NCBI GenBank assembly: GCA_954871525.1
Contig: OX940861.1
Location: 11,888,842 to 11,952,841, forward strand
Direction of reading: 5' to 3'
DNA from: Parietaria judaica
Taxonomy: Eukaryota; Streptophyta; Magnoliopsida; Rosales; Urticaceae
DNA: 64,000 nucleotides
Within the stretch, counting starts at the first letter, position 1, and the number at the start of each line of letters is the position of its first letter. This document shows positions 22,444 to 33,390 of the stretch, piece after piece. Made by a program: the position numbers and the translations under genes. The notes below the pieces were generated by a model. That model was given only the letters and a program-made list of their open reading frames with translations. It had not been told where the DNA came from and did not search any database.

Positions 22444-23173
22444 TGTTGTCGCCGGAACTTCGTCGTCGCTGCAAAATCGAAACTTCGGTACCTGCAAAAC
22501 AAAGATTAGCGGAAAAATCGCCTCGGCTGAGTCGCGGACTAGGTCGCTCTCTTTAAGACGTTTCGCGGCTCTGCCTCGGTGCAGCAGTTCGTGATTGCCC
22601 CGTCGCCCCCAGGATAAAACAGCCCAGTAAAACACTGTCTCGATCGAAACCGTGCACTCGGTATCGATCGGAATCACCCAAACCCCTCTGAATTTTATTG
22701 CTCGGCAAACACTCTTGAACAGCTTTTAACGAAGCATTCACTCTCTGGAAATTTTTTTTTTGTAACCAACGACTCTTGTATTTTGTTCTGATCTTAAATG
22801 ACCAGCCAATGCCACTATATATAGGAGTATACAAGTTTACGTTAATGATAACGTTCATAAAAAAGTGGAGGCCGAATATGGACTTCGTGTGCCAACGTTC
22901 AAGAGCAATAATAGGAGGAATTGATCATGTTTGAATAAAGTGCATGAAAAATTAATGGGTAATTATTTTTTACTGACCAAGAACAAAGATCGTGGGCACT
23001 AGTTTTTGGTCTTCGAATATGGTCTGACCATTTCAAAAAAATCACACGAATGTGCAGATAAGAAATTATTATTATTATAATAATAAGAATAATTAATTTA
23101 AGGCATAAGTACCCAATAAATATTTGCAGCAAAAGTATTAAAATTTCACTTAACTTGTATGCAAGTTCCAACA
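22444..23173 (-). repeat. 5' LTR of the young Copia
   Basis: 730 bp, one mismatch to the 3' LTR by eye. Confidence 0.93.
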
Positions 23174-23178
23174 ATTTT

Positions 23179-23522
23179 TATAACAGGACTATAGATTGAA
23201 TACTCAACTTTTGGAAGTTCTTTTTAACACTGGAATATAATGGATCTATGTGTTAGTGTTTTAACTGATCTTATTAATTATATATATATACACTGTTGCT
23301 ATCTTTTCACTTTATAATGCTACAAAATTATTAAGAAAACTGAAAAACTTTATGACTTTATCGATTTATATGTAAATATGGTAACAGTGCACATGTTTAC
23401 CCATTTTTCGTCGCTATGCACATATACCAAGACTTCTATTGGTACAGTCTCCATCTTCTTGCTATAACATTTGCTCTATATAATATAATTTGAATTTAAG
23501 TCATTTTATGTTTATATTTTAG
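23179..23522 (+). other. Outer Copia fragment, non-coding
   Basis: AT-rich with many stops, lying between the young Copia and the fold-back element. No domain is readable. Confidence 0.5.
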
Positions 23523-25078
23523 GGTTAATTGCGGCAAAAATACCCAACCTTTGTCAGTATTCTCCGATAGGTACCCAACCTCAATAAACGTAGGCAAAAG
23601 TACCCAACGTCACACTTTTGTCGCCGACCAACTAACGCCGTTAGACACTGCCTACATGGCCGTTAGGTTGTCTCATGTGGAATGCCACGTGGTCAAAGAT
23701 TGGGTACTTTTGCCGCTACGTGGCCAAAGGTTAGGTACTTTTGCCGCCACGAGGCATTAGAAAAATTTAATTTTTTCTTTCCCATTAGACAATATGTTTT
23801 TAATTTTTTTACGTATACCAAACATGATCAAATAATTTTTTAAAATATTTACTTATAAAAAAATACGTTAATTTTTTAAATAATCAAAAAAATACTTAAA
23901 ATTATTAATTTTAATTTATTTAAAAAGAAAATATTTCCCGTGGAACATATTTTTATTTTTATTTTTTTACATATGTTAAATATAATAAAATAATATTATA
24001 AAATATGTTTTTATAAAAAAATATTTTTTTCTTACAGGAATAATTTATAATTTTTTAATAGATAATATTAAAATTTTGAAACTAAAACATTATTGTATAT
24101 AATATCACATGCATTTTAATATTAAAATCAAGGCATGATATGATTTTTGAAGACATATAACATATATGAAACTAAGGCATGATTAAAACAAATAATTGTA
24201 TCAAATACGGTTCAAAATGAATTTAAACTGAAAGTTTGGTGATTGGTAAAGATTATCTTTAACCTTATTAATTTTTGTTTTAAACTGAAAGTTTGGTTAT
24301 TTTTCTTTTTTCACTTCAAAACAAAAAATAATAAGGTTAAATATAATTTTTACCAATCACCAAACTTTCGGTTTAAAATAAGTTTGAACGTATTTGATAC
24401 AATTATTTGTTTTAATCATGTCTTAGTTTCATATATGTTATATGTCTTCAAAACTCATATCATGCCTTAATTTTAACATTAAAATGCCCATGATATTATA
24501 TATAATAATGTTTTAGTTTCAAAATTTTAATATAATCTATTCAAAAATTATAAATTATTCCTGTAAGAAAAAAATATTTTTTTTTTATAAAAACATATTT
24601 TATAAAATTATTTGATTATATTTAACACATGTAAAATAATAAAAATAAAAATATGTGCCACGGGAAAGATTTTCTTTTTAAATAAATTAAAATTAATAAT
24701 TTTAAGTAATTATTTGATTATTTAAAAAAATAACGTATTTTTTTTATAAGTACATATTTTATAAAATTATTTGATCATGTTTGATATACGTAAAAAAATA
24801 AAAACATATTGGCTAACGGGAATGAAAAAATTAAATATTTTTAATGCCTCGTGGCGGCAAAAGTACCTAACCTTTGGCCACGTAGCGACAAAAGTACCCA
24901 ATCTTTGACCACGTAGCATTCCACATGAGACAGCCTAACACCCACGTAGGCAGTGTCTAACGGCGTTAGTTGGTCGGCGACAAAAGTGTGACGTTGGATA
25001 CTTTTGCCTACGTTTATTGAGGTTGGGTACTTATCAGATAATATTGACAAAAGTTGGATATTTTTGCCGCAAATAGTT
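23523..25078. mobile_element. Fold-back element, 1.55-kb inverted repeat
   Basis: The whole element is palindromic, with arms of roughly 750 bp meeting near 24300. The outer arms (23523-23760 and 24840-25078) carry gggttaattgcggcaaaaata, then 'gcctacgtttattgaggttgggta' and 'aacgccgtta' phrases in inverted order. The inner arms carry matching AT-rich sequence (aacatgatcaaataa... / ...ttatttgatcatgtt; tggtgattggtaaa / tttaccaatcacca). The first 20 bases match the termini of the 469-bp Mutator-like MITE family, so a MULE relative is likely. I found no convincing target duplication. No coding sequence. Confidence 0.8.
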
Positions 25079-26415
25079 TTGTTATGTCGAACCTTACCAA
25101 GCACGAGTCTTAATAGTCTCCTTATTATGAATTTTTTTCGTTTTAATATTATGCAATGATGACTACCGATGATGGTCCTTTTAATAAGTCCACTCCAATT
25201 TGCTTAGCATAACTTCTATTCTCGTATAATGTGTTATACATACACTTGATTATTAATATACATATTTTCATGCTATTTAATTTGCTTCACATTGAAATTG
25301 AATCTATTAAAAGAAACGTTCTACATGCCCAAGTAGAAGTTAAATTATCTTCAATATATTTCAGACTTTTTATGCATGGGTATAATTATACTAATTAGTA
25401 ATTGTCATATTTTGGTTTGTGGCTTATCGGTTCCCTATAAGATTATTTTCTTAAATATAATATATATATATATATGATATGTGTGCTGACATGTTGGATT
25501 GATTTTAAAACTCGTTTATGGATAATAAAAAAGGTTAATGTAGGAAACTTGGATTTATATGTATGTTTATTTTATTTACCTTGGATCTTGAAAGTTCAAA
25601 GGCTACAGTGCTTAGAAATTGTTTCCAATGTCTCGTGTCATAAGCTTCCGAAGTAGCATGTATTGAATATGAGATTTCATGAAATATTTAGGATTTAAGT
25701 TCATAACATTCCCGGAAGTGAATGTCAATTCTACGAAATAATTTGAACTACATAATGGAAAGCTTATAAAGCACGTGTGAGAATAACTCCGCGATATGTT
25801 TGGTTATTTCATAATTGAAGTTGCGCGGTGAAATCTCTATGATATACATTAGAAACCTTATATTTCACATTCATGATTGATATGCTCCCGAAGTAGCTAT
25901 CACAAGAACGAGAGTCTATGATAATATTATGAGATCAAAGAGTATCTATCTCGCTCAAATTGCATCCTTATTCTAGAAATGGGCAGATATAATCTGGGAA
26001 TATAAAAATATGAGCTCATAATGGAATTTCCCATAAGTGAATGCCGACATATTTTGCGATTGAATATATCATTCCCGTAAAAATTCTCATGAAGTAGCTA
26101 CAATACATATATTTGTTTATCAATATTCCCTGAAGTGAATATTATGAGTTTATGAAATATTTTGAGAATTTCCAATCTTGAGTTAATGTCATTCCCCGAA
26201 GCGAATGATATAACTCTCATATTTTGAATTTATAGATGAGAATTTATATCTTGACTTTTGACTTAAATTTGAATGTTATTCTCCTGAAGAGAATTATGAA
26301 GTAAATCGGAAAATAGTAACAATTTACAAGTGATTATATGCATAATTTTATGCAAGAGAGAGTCAACAAAATCATTCCGTAAACAGAATGGTAAATATAA
26401 TGAATCAAAGTTCAC
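25079..26415 (+). other. Outer Copia internal fragment, strongly degenerated
   Basis: AT-rich, no open frame of note. The phrase 'cccgaagtgaatg' / 'cctgaagtgaat' recurs (near 25712, 26130 and 26197), as it does past 37690, linking the pieces on both sides of the second Copia. Confidence 0.55.
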
Positions 26416-27025
26416 TGTTGGTTCCCAATGGGAATGGATCTGCAACCAAAGACACACAAGGAGCAAGAACAAAGGAAGAAGAAGCTTTGGGAGAAAGAAT
26501 TCTCTTTGATTAATTCGAAGGCAAAATTGCAATAATGGAGTTACAAAAAATAAACACTAACACTAGTATTTATAGGAGACCAAAAACGAAACCCTAGCTA
26601 ACCTTCCTAAAATAAACTCAATCATATCTTATACATTTACATTCAAATCCTAACAGAATCAGGAAACCAAATCAAATCAAATCTCCAAACTTGCTCCTCA
26701 AGTTTGGCACCTTCTAGAATGCGTTTCGATGACTTCTGGTCGGGTGTCCCTAGCAAGTCTGCTAGGGTGTAGTTCTGCTCGGGACAGTCCTGGTAGGAGT
26801 TCTTCTGGTAGGAGCATCTCTGGTAGGAGCATTCCTGGTCGGATCCTTTCCTGCTGGGGAAAGTCTCTGGTCGGACCTATCTCTGGTGGGGAGCTCTCTG
26901 GTGGGAGAACTCCTGCTAGGAAGAACTCTGCTCGGGCTCTTCTCTGCTAGGGGAAGTTCTGGTAGGGAGATCACTGGTGGGGAAATCTCTGTTAGGAGTT
27001 GAACCAAGTCAGGCTTAAACTCACA
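26416..27025 (-). repeat. 3' LTR of the second Copia, with internal CTCTGGTRGGA repeats
   Basis: 610 bp. From about 26729 to 26995 the plus strand is a degenerate array of ctctggt(a/c/g)gga-type units of 15-20 bp. The pol frame runs about 88 codons into this LTR. Confidence 0.9.
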
Positions 27026-27727
27026 TTCTCCCTCGTAAGTTTGACTTGGGTCGAGGTTCTTCACTCCGAGCAGCTCTCTCATCTCCGCGAACTTAACTCT
27101 TGCTAGAGCCTTGGTGAGTATGTCTGCCCGCTGCTCCTTCGTGCTGACAAACTCCACGATGATCTTCCTCTTCTCCACACACTCGCGAATATAATGATAC
27201 CGAGTGTCTATGTGTTTGCTCCGACCATGAAACACTGGGTTCTTCATCAGCGCTATTGCGGACTTGTTGTCCACGTAGAGTGTTACTGGCTTCTGCTCGT
27301 CTCCAGTCACTTCACTATGAATCCCCTTCAACCACATAGCTTAACATGCTGCTGCGGTTGCTGCCATGAACTCCGCTTCACATGAGGATAGAGCTACAGT
27401 CTTCTGCTTCTGAGATTGCCAGGTGATCAGGTTCCCGTTGAGGTAGAATGCCATCCCTCCGGTACTCTTCCTATCATCAATATCACCGGCCAGATTGCTG
27501 TCAGTGAAGCCGACTAGCTCTTCTGCTCCCCTGCCTCTTCTATATTGGATCCCGTAGTCCGTCGTAACCTTCACGTAGCGCAAGATGTGCTTCACGGCCT
27601 GCTGGTGTGCACTTTTAGGCTTCTCCATGAAACGACTAACTATCCTGACTGCGTGAGAAATGTCTGGTCGGGTGTGGGTGAGATACCTCAGACACCCGAT
27701 CACGCGTCTGTACTCTGTGGGATCCAC
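26762..27727 (-). pseudogene. Second Copia: end of RT plus RNase H
   Basis: Minus-strand DPTEYRRVIGCLRYLTHTRPDI and DRKSTGGMAFYLNGNLITW, then SSCEAEFMAA, are the connection and start of Copia RNase H. A TAA at 27341-27343 interrupts. The frame resumes with MWLKGIHSEV, TLYVDNKSAIALMKNPVFHGRSKHI and FVSTKEQRADILTKAL. It joins without loss to the RT part at 33391 once the Gypsy element and one TTCTC copy are taken away. Confidence 0.88.
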
Positions 27728-27732
27728 TTCTC

Positions 27733-28131
27733 TGATAGATTCACAGGGCTGGTCTATCGGAGAAAGAGACAGGCAGACTGAGATTGCTTAATAATAGGTC
27801 ATTTTATGCTTTATTTATTTATTTCAGTAATTAGGAATAAAAGCCTTTAAATAATTAAAAGGCGTAGCAATTATCAAGCCCATAATTAAGCCCGTAGGTC
27901 AAAATCTGACCTATAGATGGCTGCCTATTATGCTTAGGAGGGTTCAGTTTTGGTTTTGCTAATTTGCCGTCAAGACTCGCGGGAGAGCAATCGTCCGTGC
28001 TCTCGAAGGTTCGGACGTGTTTGTTGATTGATTCTGATTCAATAAATATAACCGGGAATACACACTCTGTGGATTCCCGTCGATCGATTCATTGCTGCGT
28101 TTCTTTGATTTAATTGTTTCGAGATACATCA
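27733..28131 (+). repeat. 5' LTR of the Gypsy element
   Basis: 399 bp, followed after three bases by the tRNA-Met primer site. Confidence 0.93.
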
Positions 28132-28155
28132 AATTGGTATCAGAGCAATTTTCCG

Positions 28156-31100
28156 ATGGGACAAAACAAGAAACAACCGCCGAGGAGCCACAACAACGAC
28201 GGCTTCATGGCAGAGGAGACCGCATCCACGGAATCCACGGCGGCTATCGAGATAGTATGGCGAGCTTCTTTAGAGGGACAGCGGCAAGAGAACGAGAGAC
28301 GCGCCGCTGCGATCGAGGAGCGGACAGAAGCTCGTTTTTACGAAATTACGGCAATTCTGAAAGCATTGACGGCGAGAACGGCGGCCGAACCAGTCGCCGT
28401 GGCAGCGCCGACAGACTGTGTTACAGGGCAGCTCCTAGCAGCAGATGTTGGTGGCTCGAGCAACCGGCGACTGGAAGGCAAAACCCTAGCACATGCGAAT
28501 TTGGGTTTCTCCGACCTGAAATCACGTGATCCCCAGGAAAAACAGCCCCTCTTGGGCCAAGGCAATGTAGAAGACCCGTACCTTGCAGTCCGGATCGCAC
28601 GAAAGGCGCTCGAGGAGGCTACCGAGCGTATGAATCGCGTTGAGTCGGGAAAGGGACATCGGGTACGAGTTCAAACAGCGCAGGACAGACCGTTAGAACG
28701 AGACCCGGATTGGGATTTTTGCGGGTTAAATGAGGATCAAGATCATCGGGAGCTACCGAATGTAGAAAGAGGCGGACGAAGGGATGATGGTCACTACGAA
28801 CGAGCCGGGGCAGGAGAGAGAACGCGGCGTTTACAGTTAGCCGTTTTCGACGGTACTGACGCTAAAGGATGGATATCTCGGGCTGAACGCTATTTTTCAG
28901 TAAATCGGATTGCTGAAGCCGAAAAATTGGACTCGGCAGCCGTTTGTTTCGAAGAGACGGCACTCCAATGGTTCAATAACGAGGAGAGATCAGAACCATT
29001 CCGTGATTGGCGGGATTTGAAATTACGTTTGCTTTTTCGCTTTCAGGAACTTTTGGAAGGCGACGACGGGAGCGATCAATTGATGAATCATTCACAAACG
29101 GGATCCTTGGAGGCGTATCTTAAGGAATTCGAGAGGCTCTAGGGGCAAGTTCGGGGGATTCCCGACAAGGTTCTCCGGAATTTCTTCGTCAAAGGGCTGC
29201 GTTACGAAACTCGCAATTTCGTGAAGTACACACCTCCAGCGACACTAAAGGAGGCAATCGAGCATGCTTTCCGAGCAGAAAAACTGGTTCTCGCGAATCG
29301 GAAGGGGCGGAGTGGAACAAGCAATTTTTCCGGTTATTCGGCAGCGATCATACCAAACATTGTCGGGGCTGGAGAACGAACTTCACCACCAATCGAAAGA
29401 GGAGGAGATAAGCGGCTGTCCGAGGCTGAATACGCCGACAAAAGAGCACGCGGATTGTGTTTCAAATGCGAGGAAAAATTCTCGCCGGGCCACCGGTGCA
29501 AGGTGGCAGCGTTGCGGGAATTACAAGTCACCGTAACGACAGTGGACGGGCAGCAAGTGGTAGTGCAGAATGGCAAAGTCGAAGAGCAGCTCGAAGAGGA
29601 GGAAACAACTCACTTTCAACTCGACCGCATTGAAGTCTCCTTGCGCTCAGTGACGGGCTTAACCGGTGGACGATCAATGAAGATGCGAGGGACGATTGGC
29701 GAACAAGAAGTGGTTGTGTTACTCGATTGCGGCGCGACCCACAGTTTCGTGTCCAATCGGGTGGTACAGTCAATTGGGCTGCCATTAACGAACACCGAGG
29801 AATTTGACGTAGTGATGGGAACGGGCAAGACGGAGCGGAGTCGAGGAGTGTGCAGAAATCTTCTCATCAACATTCAAGGAGTTCCGGTCCGGGATAATAT
29901 TTTGCCACTCAACCTCGGTAGCACGGATATGATTCTTGGCATGACATGGCTTGAGACATTACCGGGCTCCTACCACGACTGGAAGGGACTTCGCATGAAA
30001 TTTGAGCTTGATGGAGAACGATTCGAGTTACGTGGGGAGCCGGGATTGTGTCGCTTGCTGATTTCGGCAAAACGGCTAGCCCGGGCAGTCACAACGGGAG
30101 GCATGGGCTACCTCATTGAGCTGAAACAAGCCGTTGTTACGGAGAGCGATGCCACCGGGGCGACAGCTGCGGGGGTTATCGGGCTGATAAAGGAGTTCGG
30201 TGAGGTTTTTGACATGCCCACGGGATTACCACCGCAACGAGGACACGATCACGCAATTTCCTTGAAAACAGGCAGCCAACCGATTAGTGTCCGACCGTAC
30301 CGGTACCCGCAGATTCAGAAGGACGAGATCGAGCGTCTGGTGCACGAGATGTTAGAAGCTGGGATAATTCGCCCGAGTTAGAGCCCCTTTTCCAGCCAAA
30401 TTCTCATCGTCAAGAAAAAGGATGGCAGTTGGCGGTTTTGCATCGACTACCGAGCACTTAATAAGGCAACGGTACTCGATAAATTTCTGATTCCTATTAT
30501 CGATGAGTTGTTGGACGAGCTTCACGGAGCCACTGTTTTTTCAAAGATTGACCTGAAATCAGGATACCATCAGATTCGAATGAAACCTTCCAATGTAGAG
30601 AAAACAGCGTTCCGCACTCACGAGGGGCATTACGAGTTCCTCGTTATGCCTTTCGGACTGACCAACGCCCCGGCCACATTCCAGTCCCTAATGAACGATG
30701 TTTTTCGACCCTATCTTCGCCGGTTTGTTCTGGTATTCTTTGATGACATTTTGATTTACAGTCGGGACGAGTCGGAGCACCTTCGGCACTTGGAGGAAGT
30801 TCTTCGCACGCTGGCTGATCATCAACTCTATGCGAATCGAAAGAAATGTTTGTTCGGCCTGCTACAGGTGGAGTACCTCGGACACATTGTCTCCGGGTCG
30901 GGAGTAGGAACGGACCCCGAGAAAGTAGCAGCTATGCTTGACTGGGCCGAGCCAAAAACGCTACGGGAACTGCGCGGATTTCTCGGCCTTTGCGGATATT
31001 ATCGGAGGTTCGTCAAGGGGTACGGTTTTATTGCACAACCGCTCACTGATCAATTAAAGAAAGATAATTTTTTGTGGGGACCGAAAGCATCGGAGGCGTT

Positions 31101-33035
31101 CGTAAAACTCAAGACAGCTATGTCAAGGGCACCCGTTTTAGCGCTGCCTGATTTTCAGCGCCCTTTTGAGGTCGAGACTGACGCTTCGGGGTATGGATTG
31201 GGCGCTGTTTTGATGCAAGCAAAGAGACCGATTGCCTATTTCAGTCAAACATTATCCGGGCGAAACCGGCTAAAATCGGTTTACGAGCGTGAGTTAATGG
31301 CTATTGTCTTGGCGGTCCAAAAGTGGCGGCCGTACCTCCTAGGCCGACACTTCATCATCCGCACTGACCAACGGAGTCTAAAATTCCTTCTCGATCAGCG
31401 TATGGTTACCGAGGAGCACCAAAAGTGGCTTTCAAAACTTCTGGATTACGACTTCGAGATCCAGTATCGCCCAGGAATCGAGAACAAAGCTGCCGATGCA
31501 CTTTCCCGCAAGATTGAGGAGCCCCAATTAAGTGCTTTTTCTGTTCCATTCACGCTCGACACCGAAGGGCTACTCCGTGAAGCCGCAGACAGCGATGAGC
31601 TCACATTGATTCGCGCTGATCTGTTGCGGGGATCGCAGGATTGGCCCGGTTACACCGTCACGGGGCAGCGGCTTCTCTTCCACGGCAGACTCGTGCTTCC
31701 GCGCACTTCGGCCTATATTCCGCAACTTCTTCAAGAGTTTCACGGCAGCGCAGTGGTGGGACACGCCGGAATGAACAAGACGTATCAGCGGCTCACGGCG
31801 GAGTTGTATTGGGTCGGAATGAAGAAAGACGTGGAAACGGTGGCGGCCTGTGACGTGTGCCAACGTCACAAGTATTTGGCAAGGGCTCCGGCGGGTTTAT
31901 TGCAGCCACTAGCGCTCCCCGACTTGGTTTGGCAGGAGGTATCGATGGATTTCATCGACGGTTTACCGCGCTCGGAGGGCAACACAGTAATCTTGGTGGT
32001 AGTGGATCGGCTCAGCATGTACGCCCATTTCATCGCCCTTCAGCATCTGTATACAGCGGTCACCGTGGCAGCCGCCTTTTTATAGGAGATTGTTCGACTC
32101 CATGGCATTCCCGAGTCGAAATTATCAGATCGGGACAAGGTATTCTTGAGCATTTTTTGGCGTGAGCTCTTCCGCGCTCAGAAATCGACATTGAAGTGGA
32201 GTACGTCGTACCACCCTCAGACGGACGGGCAGACAGAGGTAGTCAACCGGAGCATCGAAACTTACCTTCGGTGCTTCGCATCCGACTCTCCGAAGGCGTG
32301 GGCAAAGTGGTTACCTTGGGCGGAGTACTGGTACAACACGTTGTACCATCGCGACGTGATCTTCCACGCCTCGTCCATTATGAGCACGGTTCTTCCCCGG
32401 TTTCCGAGGTGGAGCAGTATTTGGAGGAACGTGACCGAACTCTCACCGAGCTGAAAGGGCACTTAACACGTGCTCAAGAAATCATGAAGCGACAAGCGGA
32501 CTCCCACAGTCGGGACGTGAACTTTGACGTTGGAGATCGGGTCTACTTGAAGTTGCGACCTTACCGACAACGGTCCCTTGCTCAACGCAGAAATGAGAAG
32601 CTTGCAGCTCTATATTTTGGCCCTTACGTGATCGAAGCACGGATCGGACCCGTCGCTTATCGGTTGACACTTCCCGCCGAAGCAAAAATCCACCGGGTTT
32701 TCCACGTCTCGCAGTTACGACGCACGATCGGCGACCACGAAGCTTCGCTCGCGCTGCCCCCGACCCTACAGTATAATATGGAGCTGATTATGGAACCAGG
32801 GGCGATTAAAGGCCGGCGGCGAGGAGCAGATGGCGGAGAGGAGCTGTTAATTTTGTGGAAGAATTTGCCTGGTTACGACGCCACATGGGAAAGTCACGAG
32901 ATGCTGCAACAACAGTTTCCGGAATTCAACCTTGAGGACAAGGTTGTCGCTGCGGGGGGGGGGGGGGGGGGGGGGGGGGGGAGTAATGATAGATTCACAA
33001 GGCTGGTCTATCGGAGAAAGAGACAGGCCAACTGA
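28156..33035 (+). pseudogene. Gypsy gag-pol with chromodomain, several lesions
   Basis: ATG at 28156 (MGQNKKQ). Gag has LQLAVFDGTDAKGWISRAERYF and the zinc knuckle CFKCEEKFSPGHRC. Protease reads LLDCGATHSFVS, with Cys where DSG/DTG is normal. Reverse transcriptase has [24 protein letters not shown] and [10 protein letters not shown]; RNase H has [13 protein letters not shown]. Integrase has the HHCC finger (HAGMNKTY ... CDVCQRHK) plus [16 protein letters not shown] and [14 protein letters not shown]. The C-terminal chromodomain is LLILWKNLPGYDATWESHEML. TAG stops interrupt at 29140, 30379 and 32083, all in one frame. Near 32340-32380 a deletion with frameshift removes the region after WYNT. 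The last frame runs through the G run into the 3' LTR. Chromodomain Gypsies of this type usually target heterochromatin. Confidence 0.9.
32954..32981 (+). repeat. 28-G homopolymer serving as polypurine tract
   Basis: 28 consecutive G, then agtaa and the TGATAG of the 3' LTR. It occupies the place of the plus-strand primer. Confidence 0.8.
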
Positions 33036-33385
33036 GATTGCTTAATAATAGGTCATTTTATGCTTTATTTATTTATTTCAGTAATTAGGAATAAAAGCCT
33101 TTAAATAATTAAAAGGCCTAGCAATTATCAATCCCATAATTAAGCCCGTAGGTCAAAATCTGACCTATAGATGGCTGCCTATTATGCTTAGGAGGGTTCA
33201 GTTTTGGTTTTGCTAATTTGCCGTCAAGACTCGCGGGAGAGCAATCGTCCGTGCTCTCGAAGGTTCGGACGTGTTTGTTGATTGATTCTGATTCAATAAA
33301 TATAAACGGGAATACACACTCTGTGGATTCCCGTCAATCGATTCATTGCTGCGTTTCTTTGATTTAATTGTTTCGAGATACATCA
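32987..33385 (+). repeat. 3' LTR of the Gypsy element
   Basis: 399 bp, pairs with 27733-28131. Confidence 0.93.
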
Positions 33386-33390
33386 TTCTC

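Larger units (their letters stand above)
17282..23173 (-). mobile_element. Young Copia element (5,892 bp), nearly intact
   Basis: Two 730-bp LTRs (17282-18011 and 22444-23173; TGTTGG...ACAACA on the minus strand) differ at one position by eye (g/a near 17952 versus 23114). Perfect duplications ATTTT lie at 17277-17281 and 23174-23178. The polypurine tract (AAGTGGGGGA, minus strand) abuts the 3' LTR at 18012-18021. A single gag-pol frame fills the interior apart from one frameshift. The element is inserted within the old Copia. Confidence 0.95.
27733..33385 (+). mobile_element. Chromodomain Ty3/Gypsy element (5,653 bp)
   Basis: Two 399-bp LTRs (27733-28131 and 32987-33385; TGATAGATTCACA...GATACATCA) differ at about 7 positions (1.8%). 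Perfect duplications TTCTC lie at 27728-27732 and 33386-33390. The primer site TGGTATCAGAGC is at 28135-28146. The polypurine tract is a 28-G run. It is inserted into the reverse transcriptase/RNase H junction of the second Copia, in opposite orientation. Confidence 0.95.

Noticed and set aside
26729..26950. Plus-strand SGRS-repeat reading frame, also at 37304-37525
   Set aside because: It is the antisense reading of repeats in both LTRs of the second Copia.
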